From the NCBI RefSeq assembly GCF_025369935.1, contig NZ_CP104467.1, forward strand, positions 945,001 to 1,009,000: a stretch of DNA of 64,000 bases, read 5' to 3'. This document shows, one piece after another, positions 44,908 to 53,842 of this stretch; the first letter of the stretch is position 1, and the number at the start of each line of letters is the position of its first letter. Source of the DNA: Paenibacillus andongensis. GTDB lineage: Bacteria > Bacillota > Bacilli > Paenibacillales > NBRC-103111. The position numbers and the translations under genes are program-made. The notes beneath the pieces are model-generated. The model was given only the letters and a program-made list of their open reading frames with translations, was not told the DNA's origin and searched no databases.

Positions 44908-46068
44908 ATGTACGATTTCGGGCAAATGATAAAAATTCCGACAACCATTATGAGGGGAGGCACTAGCAAAGGTCTGATCTTACGAAAATACGATCTACCT
45001 TCCAATCCGGAAACTAGGGATAAATTGATTTTGAGAATGTTCGGTAGTCCGGATAGCAGCCAAATCGACGGTTTAGGAGGAGGAACAAGTTTGACGAGCA
45101 AGCTGGCAATCGTAGGTCCTCCTTCACGACCCGGTGCACATATCGATTATACCTTCGGTCAAGTGAGTGTCGAAAATCATGTCATTGATTATAAGGTGAC
45201 CTGTGGAAATTTAATAACTGCAGTAGGTCTCTACGCCGCTGAAGAAGGGTATGTCCCCTTAACGGAACCCGTTACAGCCGTTCATATCTATAATACCAAT
45301 ATAGACAAAATCATTGTTGCCGAAATACCGGTAGCTAATGGACAAATCAAATATGAAGGAGATTTCTCCATTGACGGCGTTCCTGGCGTGTCCTCGAAGA
45401 TCATGTTGAATTTTTTGAATTCGGGCGGGACCTTTACAGGAAAAACCTTACCTACAGGAAATGCTAAGGATACAGTTCAAATCGAAGATGGCAGGAGCTT
45501 TGAGGTAAGTATCGTGGATTGCGCCAATACCATTGTAATTGTAAGAGCTGAGGATGTAGGAGCCAAGGGGACGGAACTACAGCAGGAGGTCAATCAAAAC
45601 AAGACTCTGATGGATACGTTAGAGCAAATAAGAGTGCAGGGCGGCATCCTCGCCGGTCTCATTAAGCCAGGAGAGGATGTTAAACCTACTACACATGCCT
45701 TGCCGAAGATCGTCATGGTGACATCTCCAACAGATTATGTAACCCTGACAAATAGACGAATTGAGCAAGGGGAAGTCGATCTTATTTCTCGCTATATCAC
45801 AATGGGATCCTTGCATAAAGCATTTGCGGTGAGCGGAGCTATGGCTTTAGCTACAGCGTGTAAAATTCCGGGAACTCTTGCTTACGAGAAAGTGTCCCAG
45901 ACAATCTCTGGTTTACGTATAGGACATCCGTCAGGTTCCATGTACGTCGAGACCGTCGTAGAGAACAAGGGTCTAGATTGGAATATTGATCGTGCGGCTT
46001 GCGGTAGGACCGCAAGAAGACTAATGGACGGATACTCATACGTACCGGCTTCTGTACTGGGGGCTTAG
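44908..46068 (+). CDS. PrpF-family isomerase (methylaconitate/oxalomesaconate type)
   Basis: 386 residues from ATG 44908, preceded by GAGGAG at 9-nt spacing; GTG 44878 is a weaker start. The diaminopimelate-epimerase-like fold carries the PrpF motifs TIMRGGTSKGLILRK, GLGGGTSLTSKLAIV and TCGNLITAVG. The family shifts double bonds in 2-methylaconitate, trans-aconitate or 4-oxalomesaconate. No prpBCD or aromatic gal genes are adjacent, so the substrate is open, but the neighbouring tct remnants point to a tricarboxylate. Confidence 0.88.
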   Translation: MYDFGQMIKIPTTIMRGGTSKGLILRKYDLPSNPETRDKLILRMFGSPDSSQIDGLGGGTSLTSKLAIVGPPSRPGAHIDYTFGQVSVENHVIDYKVTCGNLITAVGLYAAEEGYVPLTEPVTAVHIYNTNIDKIIVAEIPVANGQIKYEGDFSIDGVPGVSSKIMLNFLNSGGTFTGKTLPTGNAKDTVQIEDGRSFEVSIVDCANTIVIVRAEDVGAKGTELQQEVNQNKTLMDTLEQIRVQGGILAGLIKPGEDVKPTTHALPKIVMVTSPTDYVTLTNRRIEQGEVDLISRYITMGSLHKAFAVSGAMALATACKIPGTLAYEKVSQTISGLRIGHPSGSMYVETVVENKGLDWNIDRAACGRTARRLMDGYSYVPASVLGA

Positions 46069-46135
46069 AAACAAAGATGGATCTGGCCAACCTCAAAGTG
46101 TTCGGTTTTTTCTCATAGATTGAAGGTGGGGGATT

Positions 46136-47269
46136 ATGGTATTAAGGATTGTCATCATGATCACAATCGGATTTCAAGTCATGCTGAATATCACCAGACC
46201 TGTCGTCACATTATTTGCTTCCCAACTCGGTGCAAATACATTTGAAATAGGAATGGTCACTGCTTTCTACGCTTTCTTTCCATTGTTTTTCGCTATTTAC
46301 GCAGGTAGAATCGCGGATTATGTGGGCGATAGGCTTCCCATTTTTTTTGGAGCAGCAGGAATGACAGTAGGGATGGCCTTCCCCTATTGTTTTCCGTCCA
46401 TGTGGTCCCTTTACGTATCTCAAGCTATCGTAGGTGTTTCACAGCTTTTTATCAATATATCACTTCAGAATGTCCTAGGGAATTCTGCAAATTCTATGAA
46501 CCGGGATCAATATTTCAGTATGTTTAGTATGGCGATGTCATTGGGTGGCGTAATAGGGCCGATCGCTGGAGGATATCTGGTTGAACATTTTTCTTATAGG
46601 TTTGCTTTTCTCGTTTCAACTTTCATCGGTGTGATACCGATTGCTCTGTCTTATTTTTTGCCTGTCATTCTTAGAAAGAACGAGCCGGTGGGTCTATCCT
46701 TAGCAGGTTCCCTGAGTCTATTGAAAATGCCAATTTTAAGGAAAGCGTTGGTTTCTAGTGCGCTTGTTCTGTATTCACGAGATATATTTGTGGCATATTT
46801 CCCTCTATTTTCCAAACAACTGAATATTTTACCGAGTGTCATTGGATGGATAATTGCCGTTCAGGGAATAAGTATGGTCGCTATCCGATTTTTCTTGCCT
46901 AAACTCATTATCCGCTTTGGTCGGAACCAAATCCTAATAGCTTCCATCCTTACAGCAGGGATCTCGTTTTTCCTAGTCCCATTTACAAATCAGTTGTTTA
47001 TTTTCTTTATGTTAAGCGCATTAATGGGAGCAGGTTTGGGTTGTGGGCAACCCTTGTCGATGACCACGACTTACAATGCTTCCCCCAAAATGAGAACAGG
47101 TGAAGTCCTTGGACTTAGGTTGGCGTCCAACAGGCTATCTCAATTAATCGCACCGCTCTTTTTTGGTTTGGTAGGTTCAACTGTTGGACTTGTCTCCGTG
47201 TTTTATGTCAGCAGTATATTGTTGATCGGAGGAGCGTATCTGACCAGATCCAGCGCTGATGAAACGTGA
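46136..47269 (+). CDS. MFS transporter
   Basis: 377 residues with about 11-12 membrane helices. Motif A is reduced to YAGRIADYVGDRLP. The gene begins 68 bp after prpF with AAGGTG at 7-nt spacing to ATG, so cotranscription is likely. The role could be import or export of the PrpF substrate or product. It is shorter than the first MFS protein and of a different branch. Confidence 0.85.
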   Translation: MVLRIVIMITIGFQVMLNITRPVVTLFASQLGANTFEIGMVTAFYAFFPLFFAIYAGRIADYVGDRLPIFFGAAGMTVGMAFPYCFPSMWSLYVSQAIVGVSQLFINISLQNVLGNSANSMNRDQYFSMFSMAMSLGGVIGPIAGGYLVEHFSYRFAFLVSTFIGVIPIALSYFLPVILRKNEPVGLSLAGSLSLLKMPILRKALVSSALVLYSRDIFVAYFPLFSKQLNILPSVIGWIIAVQGISMVAIRFFLPKLIIRFGRNQILIASILTAGISFFLVPFTNQLFIFFMLSALMGAGLGCGQPLSMTTTYNASPKMRTGEVLGLRLASNRLSQLIAPLFFGLVGSTVGLVSVFYVSSILLIGGAYLTRSSADET

Positions 47270-47289
47270 GAGATTAATAAAGGATGTGA

Positions 47290-47481
47290 ATGCATATGAA
47301 TACAAAAGTACTTTGTCCGCTATGTAATATTGAAGAAAAGCAAGTCACAGAAAAAGTTTGTGATCGATGTGCGGATTTATTGGAATTTGGATATCCTTCA
47401 TTTCCAGCTTATACACTACAGGAGACCGGTAAATCGCATGTTGCTAAAAGAAAAAGAGTACTTATACTAAATAATAATTAG
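47290..47481 (+). CDS. Small CxxC zinc-ribbon-like protein
   Basis: 63 residues. LCPLCNIEEKQVTEKVCDRC supplies two CxxC pairs that would bind zinc, followed by a short basic tail (AKRKRVLILNNN). It begins 20 bp after the second MFS gene with AAAGGA upstream, so it is probably the last gene of the prpF operon. Not assigned to a known family. Confidence 0.65.
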   Translation: MHMNTKVLCPLCNIEEKQVTEKVCDRCADLLEFGYPSFPAYTLQETGKSHVAKRKRVLILNNN

Positions 47482-47512
47482 TAACTAGCCCCACGGCTTA
47501 GTTACTTTTTGT
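47479..47512 (+). terminator. Terminator of the prpF/MFS operon
   Basis: Arms AGTAACTAGCC and GGCTTAGTTACT, with one bulge, then TTTTTG. It starts at the stop codon of the small CxxC gene. Confidence 0.75.
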
Positions 47513-47571
47513 TATAGTAAACAATTGCAAATTCTCATGAAAGAACTTTATTTTCCCTCGTCATTGTCGGC

Positions 47572-47601
47572 TTGAATGAAGTATAAACGACCCCAACGCA
47601 A
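47572..47601 (+). repeat. Right imperfect direct repeat of the LysR/PrpF island
   Basis: Partner of 41414-41443, 26 of 30 bases identical in the same orientation. On the minus strand it is the end of an open frame reading DDLRWGRLYFIQADNDEGK. The left copy in the matching frame reads LRWDLLCFVQIN, so both may be ends of the same former gene. Confidence 0.55.
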
Positions 47602-47657
47602 ATCATCTTGCGGACCGGGATCTTTTTTTAACTTTAATATTTGCTTCCCTGCTGTAA

Positions 47658-47697
47658 TTGCGTAATGTTGTACGAAACGAAATACAACATTACGCAA
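47658..47697. repeat. Perfect 15-bp inverted repeat
   Basis: Arms TTGCGTAATGTTGTA and TACAACATTACGCAA are separated by 10 bp. It lies 24 bp beyond the stop of the minus-strand SDR gene, without a T-run on either strand. It may be a Rho-independent-like end, an operator or a recombination site at the island border. Confidence 0.7.
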
Positions 47698-47720
47698 ATG
47701 AGAAATGATCATACCTACGC

Positions 47721-48578
47721 TCAGGACTTGCCCTTGCGCGTCATCTCCGCAAGCCCAACCCACTGCTCCTCGGTCACCTCGAGCAGATCGTTGAACTGCC
47801 CGGCGCCCTGCAGCCATTCGCCGCCGTCGATCGTGACCACTTCGCCGTTAATGTAGGCGGCGTAGTCCGAAATCAGATAAGCCGCGAGGTTCGCGAGCTC
47901 ATCCTTCTCACCGACTCGCCGCAGCGGCACGCGGTTCAAGAGCTTCTCCGACAGCTCGGGCGTCGGAGCCAGTCGGCTCCACGCGCCGTCGGTAGGGAAG
48001 AGCCCCGGCGCGATGGCGACTTGCCGGATGCCGTGCCGCGCCCACTCAACGGCAAGTGAGCGCGTCAGCGCAAGCACGCCGGCTTTGGCAGCAGCCGACG
48101 GTACAACGAAGGCCGAGCCGGTGGAGGCATAGGAGGTGACGATGTTCAGCATCGTACCGCCGACGCCTTGCTCGATCCATCTTTTGCCCACTTCTAACGT
48201 GGTGTAGAACGTTCCGTGAAGGACGATATCCAGCACCGCATCTACGGCGCGCGGAGATAATTTTTCTGTCGGACTTGCGAAGTTGCCGGCAGCATTATTA
48301 ATCAGTACATCAATACGGCCATAATGCTGTTCCACAGCGGCCACCATCTCGGCAATTTGAAGCGGGTCACGTACGTCACAGCTCTTATAGAAGACTTCCT
48401 TGCCAACACTACCCATTTCGGCAGCCGCTTTAGCAAGTACCTCCTCGCGTCGGCTGGTAATCGCGAGTTTAGCGCCTAAAGCCAGAAATTTCTCGCCCAT
48501 AGCCCGGCCAAGACCGGTACCGCCACCTGTAATAAGAATGACTTTATCCTTCAGCAAGGTTGCTTCGAACATATCCAT
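47721..48578 (-). CDS. fadH: SDR oxidoreductase, 2,4-dienoyl-CoA reductase type
   Basis: 285 residues from ATG 48578; nearby ATG/TTG codons are alternatives. Rossmann motif TGGGTGLGR, then NNAAGNFASP. The usual SDR YxxxK is replaced by PSAAAKAG, as in dienoyl-CoA reductases where the tyrosine is relocated. Together with the co-directional acyl-CoA ligase and thioesterase genes upstream this supports a role in breakdown of unsaturated fatty acids using NADPH. The symbol follows the Bacillus YkuF/FadH homologue and is tentative. GC content is much higher than in the adjoining island. Confidence 0.82.
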   Translation of the reverse strand: MDMFEATLLKDKVILITGGGTGLGRAMGEKFLALGAKLAITSRREEVLAKAAAEMGSVGKEVFYKSCDVRDPLQIAEMVAAVEQHYGRIDVLINNAAGNFASPTEKLSPRAVDAVLDIVLHGTFYTTLEVGKRWIEQGVGGTMLNIVTSYASTGSAFVVPSAAAKAGVLALTRSLAVEWARHGIRQVAIAPGLFPTDGAWSRLAPTPELSEKLLNRVPLRRVGEKDELANLAAYLISDYAAYINGEVVTIDGGEWLQGAGQFNDLLEVTEEQWVGLAEMTRKGKS

Positions 48579-48656
48579 CGCGCCCTTCATCGTCAATTTA
48601 CGCTGCTAATGATTAATGCTGTGAATGTGCTGCCATTGCTATTGGTACTGCAATTG

Positions 48657-49112
48657 TTACTGGATGAACGCAGCCTCGAATTGCTCGATACGACTTGCTA
48701 AATCTTCTGGAAGCGGGGTGCCTTTTTGTGTATGAACATCGACATAGACACCGGTGCTGGTAGCGAAGCTCACAAGCTGCTTATTCGCTCGCTTAACAAT
48801 GGCATACTGCGTTTCAATCGATGAGGTGCCGATCCGGCTCACTTTCATATAAATATCGAGCTCATCGTTAAAATGCGCTTGCGACTTATATTCGACGCTT
48901 TGGCTGACGAGAAAAAAGGTTTTATCAGCCAGCTGACCATCCGAATTTGCAAAAAATAACCCCAATCCGTTCATATACTCACAGCGGGCTTGCTCCATGT
49001 AAATGACGGAAGAGAGGTGACTCAGGTGCCCATTCGCATCGGTTTCACAGAAACGAACTTTCGTTGGTGTATAAAAGCGGAAGCCCTCTAATTCGAAGTT
49101 GTTCATTGTCAT
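48657..49112 (-). CDS. Acyl-CoA thioesterase, 4HBT hotdog fold
   Basis: 151 residues. The hotdog-fold motif TKVRFCETDANGHLSH contains the conserved aspartate/histidine region of 4-hydroxybenzoyl-CoA-type thioesterases. The start ATG follows the stop of the acyl-CoA ligase directly (TAAATG) with AGGAG inside the ligase end, so translation is coupled. It probably hydrolyses acyl-CoA in the same pathway. Confidence 0.88.
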   Translation of the reverse strand: MTMNNFELEGFRFYTPTKVRFCETDANGHLSHLSSVIYMEQARCEYMNGLGLFFANSDGQLADKTFFLVSQSVEYKSQAHFNDELDIYMKVSRIGTSSIETQYAIVKRANKQLVSFATSTGVYVDVHTQKGTPLPEDLASRIEQFEAAFIQ

Positions 49113-50732
49113 TTAGTCTCCTGTAAAATAGGTTTGATACTGCTCGCGAAGCTCGCGTTTCATAAATTTACCGACCGACGATTTAGGTATTTCGTGGAGA
49201 AATACAACATCGTCTGGAATCCACCATTTGGCAAACTTATTTTTCAGAAAATTGAGTAAATTCTCTTTGTCGTCATCCGTTTGTACCGCTGCGTCTTTCA
49301 GGACGACGAAGGCGAGAGGGCGTTCATCCCATTTGGAATGCGGCACGCCGATGACACAAGCCTCGAACACATTCGGATGCGCCATTAATGCGTTTTCTAA
49401 ATCGAGAGACGAAATCCATTCCCCACCGCTTTTGACCAGATCCTTGGCTCTATCCACCAGCTTCACAAATCCCTCAGCATCAATAACCGCGATATCTCCG
49501 CTGTAAAACCAACCGTCCTGGAACGATTCCTGCGTTCGGGCATCCTTGTAGTATTCCGCAGCTACCCATGGCCCGCGCAGTAGGATTTCGCCCATTTCCT
49601 TCCCATCCCAAGCTACCTCACCCCGAGGTCCAACGATTTTCATATCAAGTCCAGGCACAAGCAAGCCCTGAGTAGCTCTCGCATCGTACTGTTCATCGTA
49701 TGAGGCATCTTCCTGATAGCTTTTGAGTCGGGCAACGGTAACGAGAGGACACGTCTCTGTCATCCCGTACGCATGATAGAATGGCACCTTGAGCCGCTGT
49801 TCGTAGCTTTCGATCAGACTGCGCGGGGCAGCAGATCCGCCACAGACGACTGCACGAAGGGATGATAAATCCACTTGCAGTAATTCCTGCACCTTAAGTG
49901 CGGCCGTCCATACCGTAGGAACACCAGCAGCAATCGTCACTTTCTCGTCTGCGATCAAACGAAGGAGGATGTCCGGTGTCGGGGAAGGTCCCGGAAGCAC
50001 TTGCTTGCTGCCGAACCAGACAGACGCGAATGGAAGTCCCCAAGCATTGACGTGAAACATCGGCACAATAGGAAGAACCGAGTCTCGTTCAGAAAGGCCC
50101 AGTGTATCCGCCAATCCGATGGAGAGGGAATGCAGATAGATCCCGCGATGGGAATACACCACACCTTTGGGATTGCCGGTTGTCGCAGAGGTATAACAGA
50201 TGCCTGCGGGAGCGCTTTCATTTATGTCGGAATCGTATGTATAGTGCGGGTCTCCGCCCTCTATCATGTTCTCATATAAATAGACGGGATGTAAAGAAGT
50301 AGGCGGCAATTCCTTTTTATCCGTCATCAAAATATAGCCTTCTATTGTCGTAAGTTGATGCTGAATTTTCTCGATGATAGGGAGTAAGGTCTCATCAACG
50401 AAGAGAAAACGATCTTCCGCATGATTAAGAATATACGCAATATGCTCAGCGGGGAGGCGGATGTTGACCGTGTGCAGCACAGCCTCCATGCAGGGGATGG
50501 CGAAATAAGCCTCTAGATGCCAGTGGTGATTCCAGGCAAAAGTAGCAACCCGATCTCCGGGTTTCACACCAAGTGCTTGCAAGGAGCTGGACAATTGCTT
50601 AGCTCGTCTCCCAAAATCGGCGTAAGTATACCGAAGGGTGCCGGTGCTTGTACGTGAAACAACCTCTTTTTTGGGGAACAAGGTTTGTGAACGTTCGAAG
50701 AGAGAGCGCAGCGTTAATGGGAAATTTTCCAT
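49113..50732 (-). CDS. AMP-forming acyl-CoA ligase
   Basis: 539 residues from ATG 50732, which follows GGAGG; the longer frame is rejected. The AMP-binding P-loop region reads YTSATTGNPKGVVYSH, the adenine site YGMTETCP, and motif WFYSGDIAVID precedes the C-terminal lysine segment PKSSVGKFMK. It activates medium or long-chain fatty acids to acyl-CoA. First gene of a minus-strand operon with a thioesterase and a dienoyl-CoA-reductase-like SDR. Confidence 0.92.
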   Translation of the reverse strand: MENFPLTLRSLFERSQTLFPKKEVVSRTSTGTLRYTYADFGRRAKQLSSSLQALGVKPGDRVATFAWNHHWHLEAYFAIPCMEAVLHTVNIRLPAEHIAYILNHAEDRFLFVDETLLPIIEKIQHQLTTIEGYILMTDKKELPPTSLHPVYLYENMIEGGDPHYTYDSDINESAPAGICYTSATTGNPKGVVYSHRGIYLHSLSIGLADTLGLSERDSVLPIVPMFHVNAWGLPFASVWFGSKQVLPGPSPTPDILLRLIADEKVTIAAGVPTVWTAALKVQELLQVDLSSLRAVVCGGSAAPRSLIESYEQRLKVPFYHAYGMTETCPLVTVARLKSYQEDASYDEQYDARATQGLLVPGLDMKIVGPRGEVAWDGKEMGEILLRGPWVAAEYYKDARTQESFQDGWFYSGDIAVIDAEGFVKLVDRAKDLVKSGGEWISSLDLENALMAHPNVFEACVIGVPHSKWDERPLAFVVLKDAAVQTDDDKENLLNFLKNKFAKWWIPDDVVFLHEIPKSSVGKFMKRELREQYQTYFTGD

Positions 50733-50817
50733 GTGGAGCACCTCCGGAGATTGTCTGATTCTATTGTAATATATAAGCCGGGGGGACAGGATATGTCCAA
50801 AAACAAGCGTTTTGTAA

Positions 50818-50864
50818 ATAAAAAACCGACTCCAGCGCATGTGGACCATGCAGATGAAATCGGT
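50818..50864 (-). terminator. Terminator after the HAD phosphatase gene
   Basis: On the minus strand, outer arms AAACCGA and TCGGTTT and inner CTGCATG/CATGCGC, then TTTTTTATTT. Confidence 0.75.
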
Positions 50865-50880
50865 TTAACGCTATCAACTC

Positions 50881-51678
50881 TTACGCATTCAAAATAAACT
50901 TTTCAATAACATGTCTGACGCCATCGTCGTTATTGCTCTTCGTCACATAGTTCGCCAGCTCCTTGAGCTGCGGCAGTGCGTTGTCCATGGCGACGCCAAG
51001 TCCAGCGACTTCCAACATTTCACGGTCATTCCAAGCATCGCCCAGGGCAATAACGTCATCTAAAGAGCAGCCGATATGCTCGGCGAGGAAAGTGATCGCA
51101 TGTCCTTTGGTACCTTCCTTGTGCATGAATTCCAAGTAGTGCGGTTTGGACTTCGTAATGTGCAGCTTGTCACCTAACAGAGGCAGCAGCTCTTCGCGCA
51201 GCTGGTCGCATACTTCCGGTGTATCCACGATAAGCATCTTAGGCTGCGGGATATCAATCCATTGGCGCAGATCACCAATGATATAAGGCGTTTTGGAGAG
51301 ACGCACGTAGGCTTTAATCTTATCGTTATCTTCACCTGCATAAAGCTGATCCCCATGGTAAAGCTGAAGATGAAGATTGCGTTTTTCACAGAAATCGAGC
51401 AGAAGGCGCGCGCTTTCCACTGGAACTGTACGCTCGTAGAGGACTTCCTCATCAAGTAGATTTTTGATCAAGGCTCCCTGATAAGTGATAATCGGAACAT
51501 TGAGCCCGATCTGATTGGCAATCTTGGCGGCGGATGGGAAGCTTCTTCCCGTTGCAATCGTTACGGTTACGCCTTTGGCAACGGCCTTGTGCATAGCCTC
51601 AATAGTTTCTTGTGAGATGGTTAGATCATCACGCAGCAGCGTATCATCTAAGTCAGCGGCAACTAGTTTGTAAGTCAT
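50881..51678 (-). CDS. Cof-type HAD-IIB sugar-phosphate phosphatase
   Basis: 265 residues. HAD motif I is VAADLDDTLL with nucleophile aspartate, motif II TIATGRSFPS, and motif IV DVIALGDAWNDREML. A cap of type IIB lies between. The family dephosphorylates sugar phosphates, flavin or pyridoxal phosphate; the substrate is undetermined. The gene is monocistronic. Confidence 0.9.
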   Translation of the reverse strand: MTYKLVAADLDDTLLRDDLTISQETIEAMHKAVAKGVTVTIATGRSFPSAAKIANQIGLNVPIITYQGALIKNLLDEEVLYERTVPVESARLLLDFCEKRNLHLQLYHGDQLYAGEDNDKIKAYVRLSKTPYIIGDLRQWIDIPQPKMLIVDTPEVCDQLREELLPLLGDKLHITKSKPHYLEFMHKEGTKGHAITFLAEHIGCSLDDVIALGDAWNDREMLEVAGLGVAMDNALPQLKELANYVTKSNNDDGVRHVIEKFILNA

Positions 51679-51801
51679 GTAGTTCTCTCCGATCCGATAA
51701 GTAGTCTATATGAAAAATTCTGCTATAAGCATACCCGAATTACTTTGGAATTGCTACAATAAAGCATACCGTTGATTGGTTAAAAAGGAGGCACGTAACC
51801 G

Positions 51802-52485
51802 ATGGCATCCCCTTATACGGACAAGCTGGAGATTTGGTTAAGAGCTCACCGCAACACGGCAAATGCGCCAAGTATGGAAGCCTACATGAAAAACCATTTC
51901 CCATTTCTCGGGATCCGAAATCCAGAACGAACAGCATTGACCAAGCAATTCACGAAGGAACATGGCTTCCCCAAGGGTGAGGAGGGGGTCAGAGTTGCCA
52001 AAGAGCTCTGGGAGTTGCCTGAGCGCGAGTTTGCTTATACGGCATTATTGGTCCTTACTGGGCTGCGAAAAACCGCTGAACGGGAGCATATCGATGTCTT
52101 GGAGCATTTCATCGTGACCAAATCGTGGTGGGACACCGTGGATATGATTGCTGATCACTTAATCGGCTTTCACTTGCAGCGGTTTCCTGAGTTGATTCCA
52201 TCCTATGTGGATAAGTGGCTAGCTTCAGATCATATGTGGCTGCAGAGAACGGCGGTATTGTTCCAACTAAAATATAAACAACGGACGGATGTACCGCTTC
52301 TGTTTAGTTGTATCAGACGAATGGCCGATTCGAAGGAATTCTTCATCCGCAAAGCGATTGGCTGGGCGCTTCGCGAGTATTCAAAGACAGACCCCGCGGC
52401 GGTGCAGTCTTTCGTTGCAAGTACGGAGCTTTCACCGCTAAGTGTGCGGGAAGCTTTGAAAGTGATTCATCGTAAGGAGAAATGA
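51802..52485 (+). CDS. DNA alkylation repair protein (AlkD-like)
   Basis: 227 residues, all-helical HEAT-like repeats. Recognisable segments are FLGIRNPERTALTKQF and SWWDTVDMIADHLIG (with the conserved Trp/Asp), then DHMWLQRTAVLFQLKYK and SKEFFIRKAIGWALREYSKT. The family excises 3-methyladenine or 7-methylguanine from DNA. The start ATG follows AAGGAGGC. Transcribed alone, with its own terminator. Confidence 0.9.
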   Translation: MASPYTDKLEIWLRAHRNTANAPSMEAYMKNHFPFLGIRNPERTALTKQFTKEHGFPKGEEGVRVAKELWELPEREFAYTALLVLTGLRKTAEREHIDVLEHFIVTKSWWDTVDMIADHLIGFHLQRFPELIPSYVDKWLASDHMWLQRTAVLFQLKYKQRTDVPLLFSCIRRMADSKEFFIRKAIGWALREYSKTDPAAVQSFVASTELSPLSVREALKVIHRKEK

Positions 52486-52492
52486 AATAGGA

Positions 52493-52532
52493 GATCCACA
52501 GAGGATGAAAGGTCCTTGTGTGGATCTTTTTT
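52493..52532 (+). terminator. Terminator after the alkD-like gene
   Basis: Arms GATCCACA and TGTGGATC with an inner GGA/TCC stem, then seven T. Confidence 0.88.
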
Positions 52533-52605
52533 TATTTCCAGAAATTCATGCAATGTCATCTTAACTGACGCATACAATGATTAAATCAAATTTTTGTCAA
52601 GTATA

Positions 52606-52634
52606 TTGACATAGTGATGACATTCGAGTAAAGT
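52606..52634 (+). promoter_or_regulatory. Promoter of the adenosine deaminase gene
   Basis: TTGACA at 52606-52611 and TAAAGT at 52629-52634 with exactly 17-bp spacing, about 57 bp before the start codon. It is a good sigma-A match. Confidence 0.65.
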
Positions 52635-52690
52635 AATTAAAATTCTTTAAAAGCGCGTTACGAGATTGAAAGAAGAAGGAGAGATGGAAG

Positions 52691-53737
52691 ATGAATAACA
52701 TGCGGGCTAACGATCTATTAGCGAGATTACCCAAGGTTGATCTTCACTTGCACTTGGATGGCAGTGTGAAGCCAGAGACGATTCTGGATCTCGCTCGTAG
52801 GCAAGGCATTGAACTTCCTGTTTATGATAAAGACGGACTCATTCCACATATGCGAGTAGGCGAGGAGTGCGGAAGTCTCATTGAATATCTAAGTAAATTT
52901 GATTTTACTACCCGGTTTTTGCAATCTGCTGAAGCCTTGGAACGGGTTGCCTACGAGGTCGTCGAACAGTCTGCTGAACATAATTGCAGATATGTGGAAG
53001 TTCGTTTCGCACCGCAGCTGCATAGGAACAACGGTTTGACGGTTGAGGAAACGATTCATCATGTGGTAGAGGGCATGAAGCGGGGGCAGCGGGATTTCGG
53101 TGTAAGAGTCGGCGTCATCGCGATCTGCATGAGAAATCATTCGTGTGAAAGCAACCTAGAAGTGATCGAAGCGGCGGCTAAATATGTGGGGAAAGGCTTA
53201 GTTGCTGTCGACTTAGCTGGAGATGAGGCGTCTTATCCGCCGGAATGTTTCCGGGAGGTTTTTGCGGAGTCAGGAAGACTAGGTATTCCTGTCACCATCC
53301 ATGCCGGAGAAGCGGCGGGAGCGAAGAACGTGTTTGAAGCCGTAACGAACCTCGGCGCTGCTCGCATTGGGCACGGTGTTCGATTGAAGGAGAACAGAGC
53401 CATATTGGAAATGGTCAAGGATCGCCGTATCCCACTCGAGATGTGCCCGATCAGCAACATCCAAACGAAGGCCGTCTCCGGATGGGAAACGTATCCGATT
53501 CGTGAATATTTGGATCAAGGGCTGGTCGTAACGATTAATACGGATAACCCCAGCGTATCAGGAACCAATATTACAAATGAATACCGAGTGCTCAAAGACC
53601 GCTTTGGCTTCACGACACCAGAGCTGGTTAAGTTGATCATGAATGGCGTAGATGCCGCATTTATGGAGGAGCATGATAAGCTGTCATTAAGACGTGAGAT
53701 GGAAGATGAAATGAGTAGTTTAGGCGTGCTCAACTAG
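52691..53737 (+). CDS. add: Adenosine deaminase
   Basis: 348 residues, TIM-barrel amidohydrolase. Zinc and catalytic motifs are KVDLHLHLDGSV, TIHAGEA, IGHGVRL, MCPISNIQT and INTDNPS. It hydrolyses adenosine or deoxyadenosine to inosine in purine salvage, in the cytosol. The start follows AAGGAG; ATG 52700 is an alternative. The gene is monocistronic. The long non-coding repeat array begins about 105 bp after it. Confidence 0.93.
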   Translation: MNNMRANDLLARLPKVDLHLHLDGSVKPETILDLARRQGIELPVYDKDGLIPHMRVGEECGSLIEYLSKFDFTTRFLQSAEALERVAYEVVEQSAEHNCRYVEVRFAPQLHRNNGLTVEETIHHVVEGMKRGQRDFGVRVGVIAICMRNHSCESNLEVIEAAAKYVGKGLVAVDLAGDEASYPPECFREVFAESGRLGIPVTIHAGEAAGAKNVFEAVTNLGAARIGHGVRLKENRAILEMVKDRRIPLEMCPISNIQTKAVSGWETYPIREYLDQGLVVTINTDNPSVSGTNITNEYRVLKDRFGFTTPELVKLIMNGVDAAFMEEHDKLSLRREMEDEMSSLGVLN

Positions 53738-53842
53738 CAGTCTCATGCGAGAAGAATAAAGTATAAGTAATCCAATCTGCATCTCATAGTAGTATCTCCA
53801 TCCCTTAGAATACAAGTGCAATAACCTACAACCAGTGTATAA

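Noticed and set aside
41414..47601. Insertion sequence or composite transposon
   Set aside because: No transposase or terminal inverted repeats are visible; only imperfect direct repeats support mobility.
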